Shown one piece after another: positions 25,370 through 36,263 of a stretch of DNA of 64,000 nt; positions within the stretch are counted from its first letter, which is position 1, and the number at the start of each line of letters is the position of its first letter. The translations under genes were made by a program, and so were the position numbers. Under the pieces are notes generated by a model. That model ran no database searches, was not told the DNA's origin, and saw nothing but the letters and a program-made list of their open reading frames with translations. Location: contig NZ_ANFZ01000005.1 of the NCBI RefSeq assembly GCF_000331245.1, positions 21,987-85,986 on the forward strand. Direction: 5' to 3'. The DNA is from Blastomonas sp. AAP53 (GTDB lineage Bacteria; Pseudomonadota; Alphaproteobacteria; Sphingomonadales; Sphingomonadaceae).

Positions 25370-27426
25370 ACGGCCAGGACCCTATTGCTGCCTTTCGGGT
25401 GGAGGCAGGCGAGCTGCTGGTCGGCATCGAGCAGGCTCTGCTCGACCTCACGCACGATCTGGAAAGCCGCGACCTGGTCGATACCGTTTTCCGGGGGCTG
25501 CACACGCTCAAGGGATCGGGGGCGATGTTCGGCTTCGATGCACTGGCCAACTTCACCCATCATTGCGAAACCGCCTTCGACCGGGTGCGCAAGGGCAAGG
25601 TGCCGGCGACCCAGGAACTGGTGGCCGTCATCTTGTCGGCAATGGACCACATGCAGGCACTTGTCGATGGCGACGGATCGGGACTGGCTGCGGCTGGCGA
25701 CGACATCCTTGCCCGTCTGCACAATGCCATTGGTGATGACAATGAGGCCATGGTGGCAGCTGCCCCTGGCGATGGCGATGGCAATGGCGCAGTACCGGCA
25801 ACCCATGGCGCTTCGGGCTGGCGGGTCACCTTCTACCTGCCGCCCGATGCGATGGCCAACGGCACCAATCCGCTGGCATTGCTCGACGAGATGCGCGGCC
25901 TGGGCGATGCCAAGGTGACTGCGCTCACCGACCGCATCCCGCCTCTGGCAGAGCTGGATGCCAGCCAGTGCCATATCGGCTGGCAGGTGGAACTGCGCGG
26001 CGATGTGACGCGCGAAGACATCGAGGACGTCTTCATCTTCGTGATGGACGACATGGAACTGGACATCGTGCCGCTGGCATGCGGCGAAGAAGACCCCGCC
26101 ATATCCGCAACAGAGATCGCGGCCCAGCCGGTACAGGCCGAAGCGGCTGCGGTCGGTGAGGCCCGGGAGACCTCTCCGGTCGAGACCGGTGCAGCCTCCA
26201 CGGCCGATACCGCGCGCGGCCGCCCCGTCGGCACGCCGACCGAAAGCGTACGCGTTCCTGCCGAGCGGCTGGATGTGCTGATGGACCGGGTCGGCGAACT
26301 CGTCATCGTCCAGAGCCGCCTTGCGCAGCTTGCCCATGGCGGCGTGCGCGGACCTGCCGGTGAACTGGCGCTGCGATCGGTTGCCGAAGACATCGAACGC
26401 CTGGCGAGCGAACTGCGCGACACCATGATGGTGCTGCGCATGGTGCCGGTGGCCAGCCTGTTCGGACGGTTTCGCCGCCTGGTGCACGATCTGGCGCGCG
26501 AGACCGGCAAGACGATCGAGCTTTCGACCCATGGCGAGACGACCGAGGTCGACAAGACTGTGATCGAGCGGTTGGCCGATCCGATGGTCCACCTGATCCG
26601 CAATGCCTGCGACCATGGGCTCGAAACCGCCGAGGACCGGATTGCCGCTGGCAAGCCTGCCGCCGGCCAGGTCAGGCTATCGGCGCAGCAGGCCGCAGGC
26701 GAGGTGCTGATCACCATCCGCGACGACGGCCGCGGCATCGATCGCGAGCGCGTGCGCGCCAAGGCCGAAGCGCAGGGGCTGATCGAACCGGGCCAGCAGA
26801 TGAGCGACAGCGAACTGATGCAGATGATCTTCCACCCCGGATTTTCCACCGCAGCGCAGGTCACCAACCTGTCCGGGCGCGGCGTCGGCATGGATGTGGT
26901 CAAGCGGACGATCGAAAGCCTGCGCGGCACCATCGACATTGCATCGAACCCGGGCGAGGGATCGACGGTCACGCTGCGCATCCCGCTGACGCTGGCCATC
27001 ATCGATGGGCTGCTCGTGCGCGTGGGGGAAGGCCGCTATGTCATTCCGCTGGGGGCTGTCGAGGAATGCATCGAGCTCAGCCTGGAAGACGATCTTCGTT
27101 CGCGCGGGCGCAGCTTCGTCACGCTGCGCGACCGGCTGGTCCCGTTCATCCGCATGCGCGACATGTTCGAAACCGGCACCCGGCCCGATCCGCACCAGAA
27201 GATCGTGGTGATCACGACGGGCGGTGAGCGCGTCGGACTGGTCGTCGATCAGATCATCGGCAGCCACCAGACGGTAATCAAGGCCATGTCGGCGCTGCAT
27301 CGTGATGTCCCCGCCTTTGCCGGGGCGACGATCCTGGGAGACGGCAGCGTCGCCCTGATCCTCGACACTCTGCAACTCGTCAGCGTTGGCCAGGCCCAGG
27401 AGGAGCGGCTGCTTGCAGCCGGTTGA
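25366..27426 (+). CDS. cheA: CheA chemotaxis histidine kinase
   Basis: The 686-residue protein has the CheA order of domains. An Hpt domain carries the phospho-acceptor His46 in GLHTLKGSGAMFGF. A variable linker follows, then the dimerisation domain (RVPAERLDVLMDRVGELVI), the ATPase with HLIRNACDHGLE and DDGRGID, and the C-terminal CheW-like domain (RYVIPLGAVEECIEL). It autophosphorylates in response to receptors and passes phosphate to CheY and CheB. The start is fixed by the four-base overlap with cheY. Confidence 0.95.
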   Translation: MNGQDPIAAFRVEAGELLVGIEQALLDLTHDLESRDLVDTVFRGLHTLKGSGAMFGFDALANFTHHCETAFDRVRKGKVPATQELVAVILSAMDHMQALVDGDGSGLAAAGDDILARLHNAIGDDNEAMVAAAPGDGDGNGAVPATHGASGWRVTFYLPPDAMANGTNPLALLDEMRGLGDAKVTALTDRIPPLAELDASQCHIGWQVELRGDVTREDIEDVFIFVMDDMELDIVPLACGEEDPAISATEIAAQPVQAEAAAVGEARETSPVETGAASTADTARGRPVGTPTESVRVPAERLDVLMDRVGELVIVQSRLAQLAHGGVRGPAGELALRSVAEDIERLASELRDTMMVLRMVPVASLFGRFRRLVHDLARETGKTIELSTHGETTEVDKTVIERLADPMVHLIRNACDHGLETAEDRIAAGKPAAGQVRLSAQQAAGEVLITIRDDGRGIDRERVRAKAEAQGLIEPGQQMSDSELMQMIFHPGFSTAAQVTNLSGRGVGMDVVKRTIESLRGTIDIASNPGEGSTVTLRIPLTLAIIDGLLVRVGEGRYVIPLGAVEECIELSLEDDLRSRGRSFVTLRDRLVPFIRMRDMFETGTRPDPHQKIVVITTGGERVGLVVDQIIGSHQTVIKAMSALHRDVPAFAGATILGDGSVALILDTLQLVSVGQAQEERLLAAG

Positions 27427-27430
27427 GCTT

Positions 27431-27931
27431 ATGCAGGATATTCTCACCAAACCCGCCTCGGCAAACTGGGATGATCAGGGCCAGCTGGAAGTTCTGACCT
27501 TCGATCTGGGCGAAGAAACGCTGGCGATCGAAGCGATCCAGGTTCGCGAAATCCTGGACCTGCTGCCCGAGACGAAGGTGCCGGGCGCGCCCATGCTGGT
27601 CAGCAGCGTCGTCAACTTTCGCGGCAAGATCATCCCCATCGCCGATCTGCGGCTGGCGTTCGACATGCCGCCCGCGCAGGTCAGTGTCGACAGCCGGATC
27701 ATTGTCATCGAGATCGAGGTCGATGGCGAGCCGACGCAGATCGGCATGCGCACCGACAAGGTGCACGAGGTGACCACTCTGAATCGCAACGATGCCGAAA
27801 CACCGCCGGCCGTCGGCATGCGCTGGCGCCGCGATTTCATCCACGACCTCGTCCGGCAATCGGGCGGCATCATCGTCCTGCCCAACCTGGGCGCGATTTT
27901 CAGCACCGATCCAAGCGACGCCTCTTCGTAG
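27431..27931 (+). CDS. cheW: CheW adaptor, first copy
   Basis: The 166-residue protein is a single CheW domain: LEVLTFDLGEETLAIEAIQVREILDLLP at the start, VVNFRGKIIPIADLRLAF in the middle and VDKV-type strands after. It bridges receptors to CheA. ATG at 27431 lies four bases after the cheA stop. A second copy of the family is at 31867-32349, and the two are divergent in sequence, so they may serve different receptors. Confidence 0.93.
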   Translation: MQDILTKPASANWDDQGQLEVLTFDLGEETLAIEAIQVREILDLLPETKVPGAPMLVSSVVNFRGKIIPIADLRLAFDMPPAQVSVDSRIIVIEIEVDGEPTQIGMRTDKVHEVTTLNRNDAETPPAVGMRWRRDFIHDLVRQSGGIIVLPNLGAIFSTDPSDASS

Positions 27932-27979
27932 CCAAAGCCGATACCCAGACAAGACCGATTCAATCAGGAGACACGTTTC

Positions 27980-29764
27980 ATGTTGCGCCCGTCCTTTTCC
28001 CTGACCCAGACTTCTCATGCAGATACTGCCATCGAGGAAGTGCGTCGGCTGACGCAGGCGGTCAGGAACGGCGATACCGGTATCCGCGCAGACCTGTCGG
28101 GATCGACGGGCGCTGCGCGCGACATCCTTGTTGCCGTCAGCGATCTGATCGACAGCCTGACCGCACCGGTCCGGGCCTTGAAGAGCGGGATCGACCATGT
28201 CGTGGCCGAGCATGCGCGCGGCGACATCGACGTCAGCCTGCGGCCATCGGAATACACCGGCGACTATGCGCTCATCGCCGAGGCGATCAACGGCCTGGTC
28301 GACAGCCATATCAGCGTCAAGAAGCTGGCGATGACCTGCGTCAAGGGCATTGCCGAGGGCAACTTCAAGGCACCGCTGGAACAGCTCCCCGGCAAGAAGG
28401 CCTTCATCAACGACACCATCGAACTGCTGCGCAGCAACCTCAGTGGCCTGATCGCGGAAATGAACCTGATGTCGGCCGAGCACGACAAGGGCGATATCGA
28501 CGTGTTTGTCCCTGCCGAAAAATTCCAGGGCGATTTCGGCGTGATGGCCGGTGCGGTCAACACCATGGTGATCAACCACATCGCCGCCAAGAAGAAGGCA
28601 CTGGCCTGCGTCCACCAGTTCGGCGAAGGCAATCTCGACGCGCCCATGGAGCAGTTGCCAGGCAAGAAGGCCTTCATCAACGACACCATCGAACTGCTGC
28701 GCAGCAACCTGCGCCAGACGGCAAATCTGGCGGAATCGATCGCCAGCGGCGACCTGACCATCGAGTACACGGCGCTGTCGGACAAGGACAAGCTTGGCCA
28801 GGCGCTGATCGCGATGATCGAACGGCTGCGGTCGGTGGTCGGTGACACCGTTGCTGCGGTCGGCAATGTCGCTGCAGGCAGCCAGGAGCTCTCGTCGAGT
28901 TCGGAACAGGTCTCACAAGGCGCCACCGAACAGGCTGCTGCTGCCGAAGAGGCGTCTGCATCGATGGAAGAGATGGCCGCCAACGTCAAACAGACCGCCG
29001 ACAACGCAGCGCAGACCGAAAAGATTGCACGCCAGTCCGCCAAGGACGCCGAAAACAGTGGCGTTGCCGTCAGCAAGGCTGTCGGCGCCATGCAGACCAT
29101 CGTTGAAAAGATCAGCATCGTGCAGGAAATCGCGCGGCAGACCGACCTGCTGGCGCTCAACGCAGCGGTCGAGGCGGCCCGCGCCGGCGAACATGGTCGC
29201 GGCTTTGCGGTGGTGGCATCCGAGGTGCGCAAGCTCGCCGAACGCAGCCAGGGTGCAGCCGCCGAGATCAGCACGATGTCGTCGGAGACGGTGAAGGCCG
29301 CTGCCGAAGCTGGCGAGATGCTGAGCCGACTGGTGCCCGATATCCGCCGCACCGCCGAGCTGGTCTCGGAGATCAGCGCCGCCTGCCGCGAGCAGGACAT
29401 TGGCACCGCGCAGATCAACGAGGCCATCCAGCAGCTTGACCAGGTGACCCAGCAGAACGCTGCCGCGTCCGAGCAGATCAGCGCAACATCCGAAGAGCTG
29501 GCCGCACAGGCCGAGGAACTTCAGCACAGCATCGCCTATTTCCGCGTGGACACCCATGCATCCAGCCCCGGCGCGGGCCATGTACGCCCGGCTGCCAAGG
29601 CCGTGCGACGCCCCATGCAAAAGGCGAGGGTGGCAAAACCGGCTGCACCAAAGGCAAAGCCTAACTCGGTCGCCCACCAGCAGGAACGCATCACCGGCTT
29701 CGCGCTCGACCTCGATCGTGGCGGGGCGGATCACGATGACGCTGACTTTGGCCAGGCAGCCTGA
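27980..29764 (+). CDS. Soluble methyl-accepting chemotaxis protein, poly-HAMP type
   Basis: The 594-residue receptor has no transmembrane segment or signal peptide, so it should sense cytoplasmic or membrane-peripheral signals. Residues 1 to about 290 are HAMP-like repeats; the unit with [19 protein letters not shown] occurs twice (about residues 138-156 and 230-248). The C-terminal half is a standard signalling domain with the tip [21 protein letters not shown]. The protein ends with a basic/proline linker and the tail [25 protein letters not shown] lies ten bases upstream of the start. It is paralogous to the next receptor. Confidence 0.9.
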   Translation: MLRPSFSLTQTSHADTAIEEVRRLTQAVRNGDTGIRADLSGSTGAARDILVAVSDLIDSLTAPVRALKSGIDHVVAEHARGDIDVSLRPSEYTGDYALIAEAINGLVDSHISVKKLAMTCVKGIAEGNFKAPLEQLPGKKAFINDTIELLRSNLSGLIAEMNLMSAEHDKGDIDVFVPAEKFQGDFGVMAGAVNTMVINHIAAKKKALACVHQFGEGNLDAPMEQLPGKKAFINDTIELLRSNLRQTANLAESIASGDLTIEYTALSDKDKLGQALIAMIERLRSVVGDTVAAVGNVAAGSQELSSSSEQVSQGATEQAAAAEEASASMEEMAANVKQTADNAAQTEKIARQSAKDAENSGVAVSKAVGAMQTIVEKISIVQEIARQTDLLALNAAVEAARAGEHGRGFAVVASEVRKLAERSQGAAAEISTMSSETVKAAAEAGEMLSRLVPDIRRTAELVSEISAACREQDIGTAQINEAIQQLDQVTQQNAAASEQISATSEELAAQAEELQHSIAYFRVDTHASSPGAGHVRPAAKAVRRPMQKARVAKPAAPKAKPNSVAHQQERITGFALDLDRGGADHDDADFGQAA

Positions 29765-29920
29765 TCAGGATCGTTCGCGGCAGGGTCAGACCCGCTGCCG
29801 ACAGCCCGATCATCGTGTTGCCCAGGGTCAGCGCGCTGTTCAGAACCGATCGAAGCTGCGCTGGTTCATTTGATTAAACACTGAATTTCAACACGATAAT
29901 CTGTTTAGGAGACATGTCTC

Positions 29921-31870
29921 ATGTTGCGCCCGTCCATTTCCTTGAAGCCCAGCTCGCACGCTGATGTTGCGATTGAAGAGGTTCGTCGCCTGACGCAGGC
30001 CATCGGTGCTGGCGATGCCAGGGCGCGCCTCGATCTGTCTGCATCGACCGGGCCGGCGCGGGACATGCTCGCTGCTGTCACCGATCTGCTCGATACGGTG
30101 AATGCGCCGGTCCTGGCGCTGAAACGCGGGATCGAGCACGTCTCGGCGGAACATGTGCGCGGTGACATTGATGTCTGCCTGAGCCCGGCCGATTTCAGCG
30201 GAGATTTCAGCGAAGTTGCGCATCTGATCAACGAGCTGGTGCTCAGCCACATCAACGTCAAGAAACAGGCGATGACCTGCGTGCAGGGCATTGCCGAGGG
30301 CGATTTCCAATCGCCGATGGCTCAGCTCCCCGGCAAGAAGGCCTTCATCAACGACACGATCGAACTGTTGCGCGGCAACCTGCGCGGGTTGATCACCGAG
30401 ATGAACCATATGTCCGCCGAGCACGACAAGGGCGATATCGACGTCTTTGTGCCGGCTGAAAAGTTCCATGGCGATTTCGCGACCATGGCCCATGCCGTCA
30501 ACACGATGGTCGTCAACCACATTGCCGCCAAGAAGAAGGCGATGGCTTGCGTCCAACAATTCGGCGAAGGCAATTTTGACGCACCGATGGAGCAGCTGCC
30601 CGGCAAGAAGGCGTTCATCAACGACACGATCGAACTGCTGCGCGCCAACCTGAAGGCAATCATGGGCGAAATCCGCCGCCTGATCGATGCATCGTCTGCC
30701 GGTCAGTTGCAGGAGCGCAGCAATGCCAACGACTTCCCCGGCGATTTCGGGCAGGTCGTGCATGGCATCAACGGGATGCTCGATGCCATCCTTCTGCCCA
30801 TCGAGGAAGGCAACCGGGTTCTCGACCAGGTGAGCACCGGCTCGCTGATCGAGCGGGTGGAGATCGAATGCGAAGGCGACCACCGCCGCATGAAGGATTC
30901 GATCAACAATCTCGTCGACAGCCTGACGCGCTTTGCGGTCAACATTGGCGGTGCTGCCGACCAGGTGGGTGCAGGAAGCCAGGAGCTGGCCGCCAGCTCC
31001 GAGCAGGTGTCGCAAGGCGCGACCGAGCAGGCTGCGGCTGCCGAACAGGCGTCTGCATCGATGGAAGAGATGGCCGCCAACGTCAAACAGACCGCCGACA
31101 ATGCGGCCCAGACCGAAAAGATTGCCCGCCAGTCCGCCAAGGACGCCGAAAACAGCGGCAATGCGGTGAACAAGGCGGTGAGCGCGATGCAGACGATCGC
31201 CGAGAAGATCGGCATCGTGCAGGAAATTGCCCGCCAGACCGATCTGCTGGCCCTCAATGCTGCGGTCGAGGCGGCGCGTGCCGGCGAACATGGCCGCGGC
31301 TTTGCGGTGGTGGCATCCGAGGTGCGCAAGCTCGCCGAACGCAGCCAGGGCGCTGCGGCCGAAATCAGCACGATGTCGTCCGAAACGGTCAGGGCTGCCA
31401 CCGAGGCCGGCGAGATGCTCGGCCGGCTGGTGCCGGATATCCGCCGTACCGCCGAACTTGTCTCCGAGATCAGCGCCGCCTGCCGCGAACAGGACATCGG
31501 CACCGCACAGATCAACGAGGCGATCCAGCAGCTGGACCAGGTGACCCAGCAGAACGCCGCAGCTTCCGAACAGATCAACTCGACATCGGAAGAGCTGGCA
31601 AGCCAGGCAGAGGAACTGCAACAGAGCATCGCCTTCTTCCAGATCGGCGACAACACGGCCAGGCTCTCGGCCGAAAGGGTTGCGCGCCCGGCCATGAAGA
31701 CCGCGCCCAAGCGCCCGGTCAGCAGGGGCAAGACGCCGTCATCTGCAGCCGCACCTCGGGCAAAGCCCAATTCGGTTGCCCATCAGCAGGAGCGGGCCAA
31801 GGGTTTCGCGCTGGATCTCGACCGCGGCGGCGTGGATCAGGACGACGCCGATTTCGGACAGGCAGCATGA
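29921..31870 (+). CDS. Soluble methyl-accepting chemotaxis protein, poly-HAMP type, second copy
   Basis: The 649-residue receptor is a tandem duplicate of the preceding one: same N-terminal opening (MLRPSxSL), same HAMP repeats with [16 protein letters not shown] twice, and a nearly identical signalling tip. It has about 55 extra residues, mainly one more HAMP-like unit (near residues 250-330, [20 protein letters not shown]). No membrane segment is seen. The same C-terminal tail, [19 protein letters not shown], is kept. Its stop overlaps the second cheW start by four bases. The leader before the start also resembles that of the first copy. Confidence 0.9.
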   Translation: MLRPSISLKPSSHADVAIEEVRRLTQAIGAGDARARLDLSASTGPARDMLAAVTDLLDTVNAPVLALKRGIEHVSAEHVRGDIDVCLSPADFSGDFSEVAHLINELVLSHINVKKQAMTCVQGIAEGDFQSPMAQLPGKKAFINDTIELLRGNLRGLITEMNHMSAEHDKGDIDVFVPAEKFHGDFATMAHAVNTMVVNHIAAKKKAMACVQQFGEGNFDAPMEQLPGKKAFINDTIELLRANLKAIMGEIRRLIDASSAGQLQERSNANDFPGDFGQVVHGINGMLDAILLPIEEGNRVLDQVSTGSLIERVEIECEGDHRRMKDSINNLVDSLTRFAVNIGGAADQVGAGSQELAASSEQVSQGATEQAAAAEQASASMEEMAANVKQTADNAAQTEKIARQSAKDAENSGNAVNKAVSAMQTIAEKIGIVQEIARQTDLLALNAAVEAARAGEHGRGFAVVASEVRKLAERSQGAAAEISTMSSETVRAATEAGEMLGRLVPDIRRTAELVSEISAACREQDIGTAQINEAIQQLDQVTQQNAAASEQINSTSEELASQAEELQQSIAFFQIGDNTARLSAERVARPAMKTAPKRPVSRGKTPSSAAAPRAKPNSVAHQQERAKGFALDLDRGGVDQDDADFGQAA

Positions 31871-32349
31871 GCGCGCCGTCTGAAATCCAGGTGGTCGAGT
31901 TTGGCCTGGGGGACGAGGTGTTCGCTGTCCCGGTCACGCTGGTCCGCGAGATCCTGGATTACAGCCAGCCGTTCCATGTTCCCAACGGCCCGGCCTATTT
32001 CGTGGGCCTGACCGATGTGCGCGGCGAAGGCGTGCCGACGGTGGACCTTCGCATCCGGCTGGGTCTCGCCCCGGCACAACCGACGCTGGCGACCCGCATC
32101 CTGATTCTGGACATGGCACTGCCCGACCGCACCTTGTCGCTGGGCGTGGTCATCGACCGGGTCCTGGGAGTCACCACCATGCAGACCGCGCAGATCGAGA
32201 AAGCGCCCGATATCGGAGTTCGCTGGAAGTCGGACTATATCACCGGTGTTGTTCGCCGCGAATATGGCTTTGTCGTCATCGTCGATGTGGCCAGCATATT
32301 CTCGACCGACGAATCGCAGATGATCTCGTCCGCTGCCAGGGCTGCATGA
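31867..32349 (+). CDS. cheW: CheW adaptor, second copy
   Basis: The 160-residue protein is a CheW domain ([20 protein letters not shown], then [19 protein letters not shown]). ATG at 31867 overlaps the receptor stop (ATGA); a much longer upstream frame is only the out-of-frame shadow of the receptor gene. Its stop overlaps cheR in the same way, so receptor, CheW and CheR are translationally coupled. Confidence 0.93.
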   Translation: MSAPSEIQVVEFGLGDEVFAVPVTLVREILDYSQPFHVPNGPAYFVGLTDVRGEGVPTVDLRIRLGLAPAQPTLATRILILDMALPDRTLSLGVVIDRVLGVTTMQTAQIEKAPDIGVRWKSDYITGVVRREYGFVVIVDVASIFSTDESQMISSAARAA

Positions 32350-33209
32350 CGATGTCTGCCATGCCCCTGCGCAACACCCTTGTCGCCTCCGATGTGATCA
32401 GCCCGCAGCATTTCCGCGCGCTGGCATCGCTGATCTACGACGAGTGCGGCATCCGGCTGCCTCCGTCGAAGATCACCATGCTGGAAGGCCGGCTGCGACG
32501 CCGGGTGCGTGCGACCGGGCATGCCGATCTCAACGACTATTGCGCACATATCCTAAGCGAGGACGTCTCTCGCGAGGAGATCGACGCGCTGCTCAACGCG
32601 GTGACCACGAACAAGACCGACTTCTTCCGCGAACGCAACCATTTCGACTATCTCGTCTCGACCATCCTGCCAGCCTATACCAGCCAGCGACGGCGGACGA
32701 TCCGATGCTGGAGCGCGGCCTGCTCCAACGGTGCCGAACCCTATACGCTGGCCATGGTGCTGGATGACTATGCACGGTCCCACGGCGGGCCGGATTACGA
32801 GATCCTTGCGACCGATCTGGACAGCAACATGCTGCAGGCCGGGATCAAGGGCATCTATCCGACCGAGATGCTGGAACCGGTGCCCCAGGCCCTGCGCCAC
32901 CGCTATGTCATGGAACCCAAGGATCCCTCGCGCCCCGAAGTGCGGATCGCACCTGCGCTGCGCAAGAAGGTCAGCTTCGGTCGTCTGAACCTGATGAACG
33001 ACAGCTACCCGATCGGTGATCCTGTCGACCTCATCTTCTGCCGCAATGTCCTGATTTATTTCGACAAGCCCACCCAGACTGCAGTGGTGGAACGATTGTG
33101 CGAGCAGCTGGCACCCGGCGGTTACCTGATGCTGGGCCATTCGGAATCGAATGTCGGCCAGGATCGCAGGCTCAAGAGTGTCAGCAACACGATTTTCCAG
33201 AGGATATGA
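32346..33209 (+). CDS. cheR: CheR protein-glutamate methyltransferase
   Basis: The 287-residue protein has the CheR N-terminal helical domain, then the methyltransferase fold with RCWSAACSNGAEPYTLAMVL near residues 118-137 and DLIFCRNVLIYFDKP near 228-242. It methylates receptor glutamates with S-adenosylmethionine for adaptation. It overlaps cheW at the start and is followed six bases later by cheB. Confidence 0.95.
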   Translation: MTMSAMPLRNTLVASDVISPQHFRALASLIYDECGIRLPPSKITMLEGRLRRRVRATGHADLNDYCAHILSEDVSREEIDALLNAVTTNKTDFFRERNHFDYLVSTILPAYTSQRRRTIRCWSAACSNGAEPYTLAMVLDDYARSHGGPDYEILATDLDSNMLQAGIKGIYPTEMLEPVPQALRHRYVMEPKDPSRPEVRIAPALRKKVSFGRLNLMNDSYPIGDPVDLIFCRNVLIYFDKPTQTAVVERLCEQLAPGGYLMLGHSESNVGQDRRLKSVSNTIFQRI

Positions 33210-33215
33210 CAGCAC

Positions 33216-34298
33216 ATGGCCATTCCCAAGATTCGTGTGCTCATCGTCGATGATAGTGCCAGCGTGCGCCAGGCGTTGACCGCGGTGCTGCAGGAAGATC
33301 CGGAAATCGAGGTCATCGGTGCTGCATCGGACCCGTTTGCTGCAGCACGTTACATCAAGGACGAGTTGCCCGACGTCATCACGCTCGATGTCGAGATGCC
33401 GCGCATGGATGGCATCACCTTCCTGCGCAAGATCATGGAACAATGCCCCGTGCCGGTGGTGATGTGCTCGTCGTTGACCGAGGAAGGCTCCGAGACGCTG
33501 ATGCACGCGCTGGAGGCTGGCGCGGTGGACGTGATCCTGAAGCCGCGCATGGGCGTTGCCGACCATCTGACGGAATCGCGCATGATGATCCGTGAAACGG
33601 TCAAGGGCGCGGCGCGGGCACGGGTACGGGGCCGCAAGGCTGCGGCGCGGCCCGTGCGGGTCGAGGCAAAGCTGACCGCCGATGCCATGCTGATGCCGCC
33701 GCCATCGGGACGGGCGATGAGCCGGACCACCGAGATGGTCGTGTGCATCGGCGCGTCCACCGGTGGTACCGAAGCCTTGCGCGAGGTGCTGATGGCGCTG
33801 CCCGCCAATTCTCCCGGCATCGTCGTGGTGCAGCATATGCCCGAACAGTTCACCCGCGCCTTTGCCAAGCGGCTGGATGGCCTGTGCGAGGTCAGCGTCA
33901 AGGAGGCGCAGGACGGTGACACGGTGATGCGCGGGCATGTCCTGATCGCTCCGGGCGGGCGGCACACGTTGCTGCAGCGCCAGGGCGCGCGGTATCTGGT
34001 TTCGGTGCGCGAGGGGCCATTGGTCTCGCGCCACCGCCCCTCGGTCGACGTGCTGTTCCGCTCTGCCGCTTCCAGCGCCGGGTCGAACGCGGTGGGCATC
34101 ATCATGACCGGCATGGGCGATGATGGCGCGCGCGGCCTGCTGGAAATGAAACAGGCCGGTGCGCGCACCTTTGCCCAGGACGAGGCGACCTGTGTCGTCT
34201 TTGGCATGCCCAAGGAAGCCATCACCCGCGATGCGGCCGACAAGGTGGTCCCGCTGGGCGCGATCGCGCGCGAACTGCTCCATGCGACCGCTCGCTAA
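33216..34298 (+). CDS. cheB: CheB receptor methylesterase/deamidase
   Basis: The 360-residue protein has a receiver domain with DD at 12-13 and Asp58 in [12 protein letters not shown], a variable linker, and the methylesterase domain. That domain has the catalytic serine in [12 protein letters not shown], histidine in [10 protein letters not shown] and aspartate in [11 protein letters not shown]. Phosphorylation by CheA activates removal of receptor methyl groups, opposing CheR. No CheD is present in the operon. Confidence 0.95.
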   Translation: MAIPKIRVLIVDDSASVRQALTAVLQEDPEIEVIGAASDPFAAARYIKDELPDVITLDVEMPRMDGITFLRKIMEQCPVPVVMCSSLTEEGSETLMHALEAGAVDVILKPRMGVADHLTESRMMIRETVKGAARARVRGRKAAARPVRVEAKLTADAMLMPPPSGRAMSRTTEMVVCIGASTGGTEALREVLMALPANSPGIVVVQHMPEQFTRAFAKRLDGLCEVSVKEAQDGDTVMRGHVLIAPGGRHTLLQRQGARYLVSVREGPLVSRHRPSVDVLFRSAASSAGSNAVGIIMTGMGDDGARGLLEMKQAGARTFAQDEATCVVFGMPKEAITRDAADKVVPLGAIARELLHATAR

Positions 34299-34360
34299 CG
34301 AACCGTCCGAACAGGCATTGCCGGGTGACGATTGGCCCGGCGAAGAAAGGCCACATTGAC

Positions 34361-36097
34361 ATGCGCCCTGCCCTCAAGTCCGTTCCTCCGGCAGACCATG
34401 CGCACAGCACGATCCGGGATCTGCTCACCGATATCACGCAAGGCATCGACGCGCGCTTTGTGCAGGTCGGCAATACCCTGGCGCAGGCGGTGGACTCGAT
34501 CGACGGCATTGTCGCCGCGCTCCACAAGGCGACATCGAGCTTCCAGTCGGGCAACGGCGCAGCAGCGGTGGGCAATCTCACCCTGGCGGCACGGCGCTTG
34601 TCGGCGGTCGGCCCCCAGACCCGGCATCGCGCAGGCGAGGTCGGGGCCATCCACGCTGCGTCGCGACGGCTGTCCTCGCATGTCGACGAGGTCTACAGGT
34701 CACTGCGAATGCTCGATATCTACGGCCTCAATGTCAAGATCGCAGCATCGGGGGCGGATACGTTCGTTGATTTTGCCAACACCATGTCGGCGCAGATCAA
34801 GGCCGGCCAGGGCGAGGTGCTGGGCTTGAAAACCAAGCTGGATGAACTGGCCACCAGCCTGCACAGCATGGAGTATCACGACCGTCTGCTGGTCAGCGAG
34901 TGCGACAAGGTGGTGCCGCATGTGCCCGATCGACTGGAAGCCGATGCCGCCGCCCTGCGCGCGCATCAGGCGACGCTGGCCGAGCTTGCCGACAAGACCT
35001 CGGCGCTGGCCCGGTCCATCCAGGCCAATGTTGCAGGCGTGCTGGCGGCGATCCAGGTGGGCGACATCGCCCGGCAATGGCTGGAGCATGTTCTGGCAGG
35101 CTATGAACACCTGCAGGCGATGCTGAGCGAGAACGATCTTGGCGAGGAAGACCGCCATGCCGCCACCAATCACATCCTGCTGCTGCTGCTGGCGCATGTC
35201 GCTGCCGCAGGCGACCAGTTTCGCAAGGAAACCCGGCTGCTGGTCGCGTCGCTGCGCGGCATGGTGCCCGAGGCGGATCGCCTGATCGCGCTCAGCAAGG
35301 GCAGCAGCGACGGCGACGGCGATGTGTTCCTGCGCAACCTTGAAGCGGGGATCGCCGAAGCGGATTCGATGATCACCCAGCTCAGCAAGACCGACGACCA
35401 GGCGGCCGAGACGCTGGGCATGATCGTCAACACGGTGGACGATCTGGCCGGCCGTGCTGCAGCGATGCGCATCCTGCGGATCGAGGTGCAGCAGATGGCG
35501 ATCAACATCGGCCTCAGGTGCAGACGGGTGGAAAGCATCAGCCGACCGGTTGCAGTGATCGCCGAGGAAATTCGCGCGCATTCCGACGCGCTCCACGAAA
35601 CGATTGCCGCGATCACGGTGGAGGCGGAAGACCTGAACGCCATCTCGCTGCGGATGCGCGAACAGGCGCACGCGCATGATGCCCATGGTGGCGGGCTGAA
35701 CCAGTGCCTGATCGCCATTGCCGATGGCGCGCAGCTCACCGAAAATGCCATGGCGGTCTCTCAGAGCAAGGCCAGCGGGCTACTCGGCGCGCTTCGGTCG
35801 ACCACCGACGAACTGGAGGAAAGCCTCGACCTTGGCGAGGCGCTTGAACAGATCGAGGCGCTGCTGAAGGCTGAACTCGGGCCCACGGGAGCCCTTGTCG
35901 ACCGGCCCGACCACCCTGTCAGGGCCATCATGGACGGCATGGCGCGCAGCTACACCATGGCAAGCGAGCGCGTCGTCCATGACCAGTTCCTGCTGCCAGG
36001 CATGATGCCGCTGATGGTCGCCAGCCCCGCTGCCATGCCCGCAAGCCAAAGCGTCATCGACGACGATGACGGGCTGTTCGACGACGGGCTGTTCTGA
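34361..36097 (+). CDS. Chemotaxis protein with CheZ-like DxxxQ motif and degenerate receptor domain
   Basis: The 578-residue soluble, helical protein has no exact match I can name. Residues 232-245 read QVGDIARQWLEHVL, giving Asp235 and Gln239 in the DxxxQ spacing of the CheZ phosphatase active site. Residues 377-410 (QQMAINIGLRCRRVE, then VAVIAEEIRAHSDA) look like a worn chemoreceptor tip. The C-terminus ends in two acidic DDGLF units, similar in character to the CheY-binding tail of CheZ. It is the last gene of the operon, and no other phosphatase gene is present. A CheY-P phosphatase role is inference. ATG at 34361 follows GAAAGG. Confidence 0.65.
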   Translation: MRPALKSVPPADHAHSTIRDLLTDITQGIDARFVQVGNTLAQAVDSIDGIVAALHKATSSFQSGNGAAAVGNLTLAARRLSAVGPQTRHRAGEVGAIHAASRRLSSHVDEVYRSLRMLDIYGLNVKIAASGADTFVDFANTMSAQIKAGQGEVLGLKTKLDELATSLHSMEYHDRLLVSECDKVVPHVPDRLEADAAALRAHQATLAELADKTSALARSIQANVAGVLAAIQVGDIARQWLEHVLAGYEHLQAMLSENDLGEEDRHAATNHILLLLLAHVAAAGDQFRKETRLLVASLRGMVPEADRLIALSKGSSDGDGDVFLRNLEAGIAEADSMITQLSKTDDQAAETLGMIVNTVDDLAGRAAAMRILRIEVQQMAINIGLRCRRVESISRPVAVIAEEIRAHSDALHETIAAITVEAEDLNAISLRMREQAHAHDAHGGGLNQCLIAIADGAQLTENAMAVSQSKASGLLGALRSTTDELEESLDLGEALEQIEALLKAELGPTGALVDRPDHPVRAIMDGMARSYTMASERVVHDQFLLPGMMPLMVASPAAMPASQSVIDDDDGLFDDGLF

Positions 36098-36263
36098 CCG
36101 GGGCGTGATCCGCTCGTGACATGCCGCAAAAGCGTGCGATCACCAGCTCCTGCCGCCGGGCGCCCCAGACCACATCCCAGTCCGGGCGCGTCGCCAGCCA
36201 GAAGACATCCTTGGCCCGCACCGCGCATTCCGGGCCATTACCGGTCAGGACGCCGTGACAGGG

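Noticed and set aside
28390..30650. Repeated DNA segments that might suggest a repeat array
   Set aside because: They encode the HAMP units of the duplicated receptors (phrase [14 protein letters not shown]) and are not CRISPR or mobile repeats.
30868..31866. N-terminal extension of the second cheW frame
   Set aside because: It is an out-of-frame shadow of the receptor gene; the CheW domain begins at ATG 31867 with the usual ATGA overlap.
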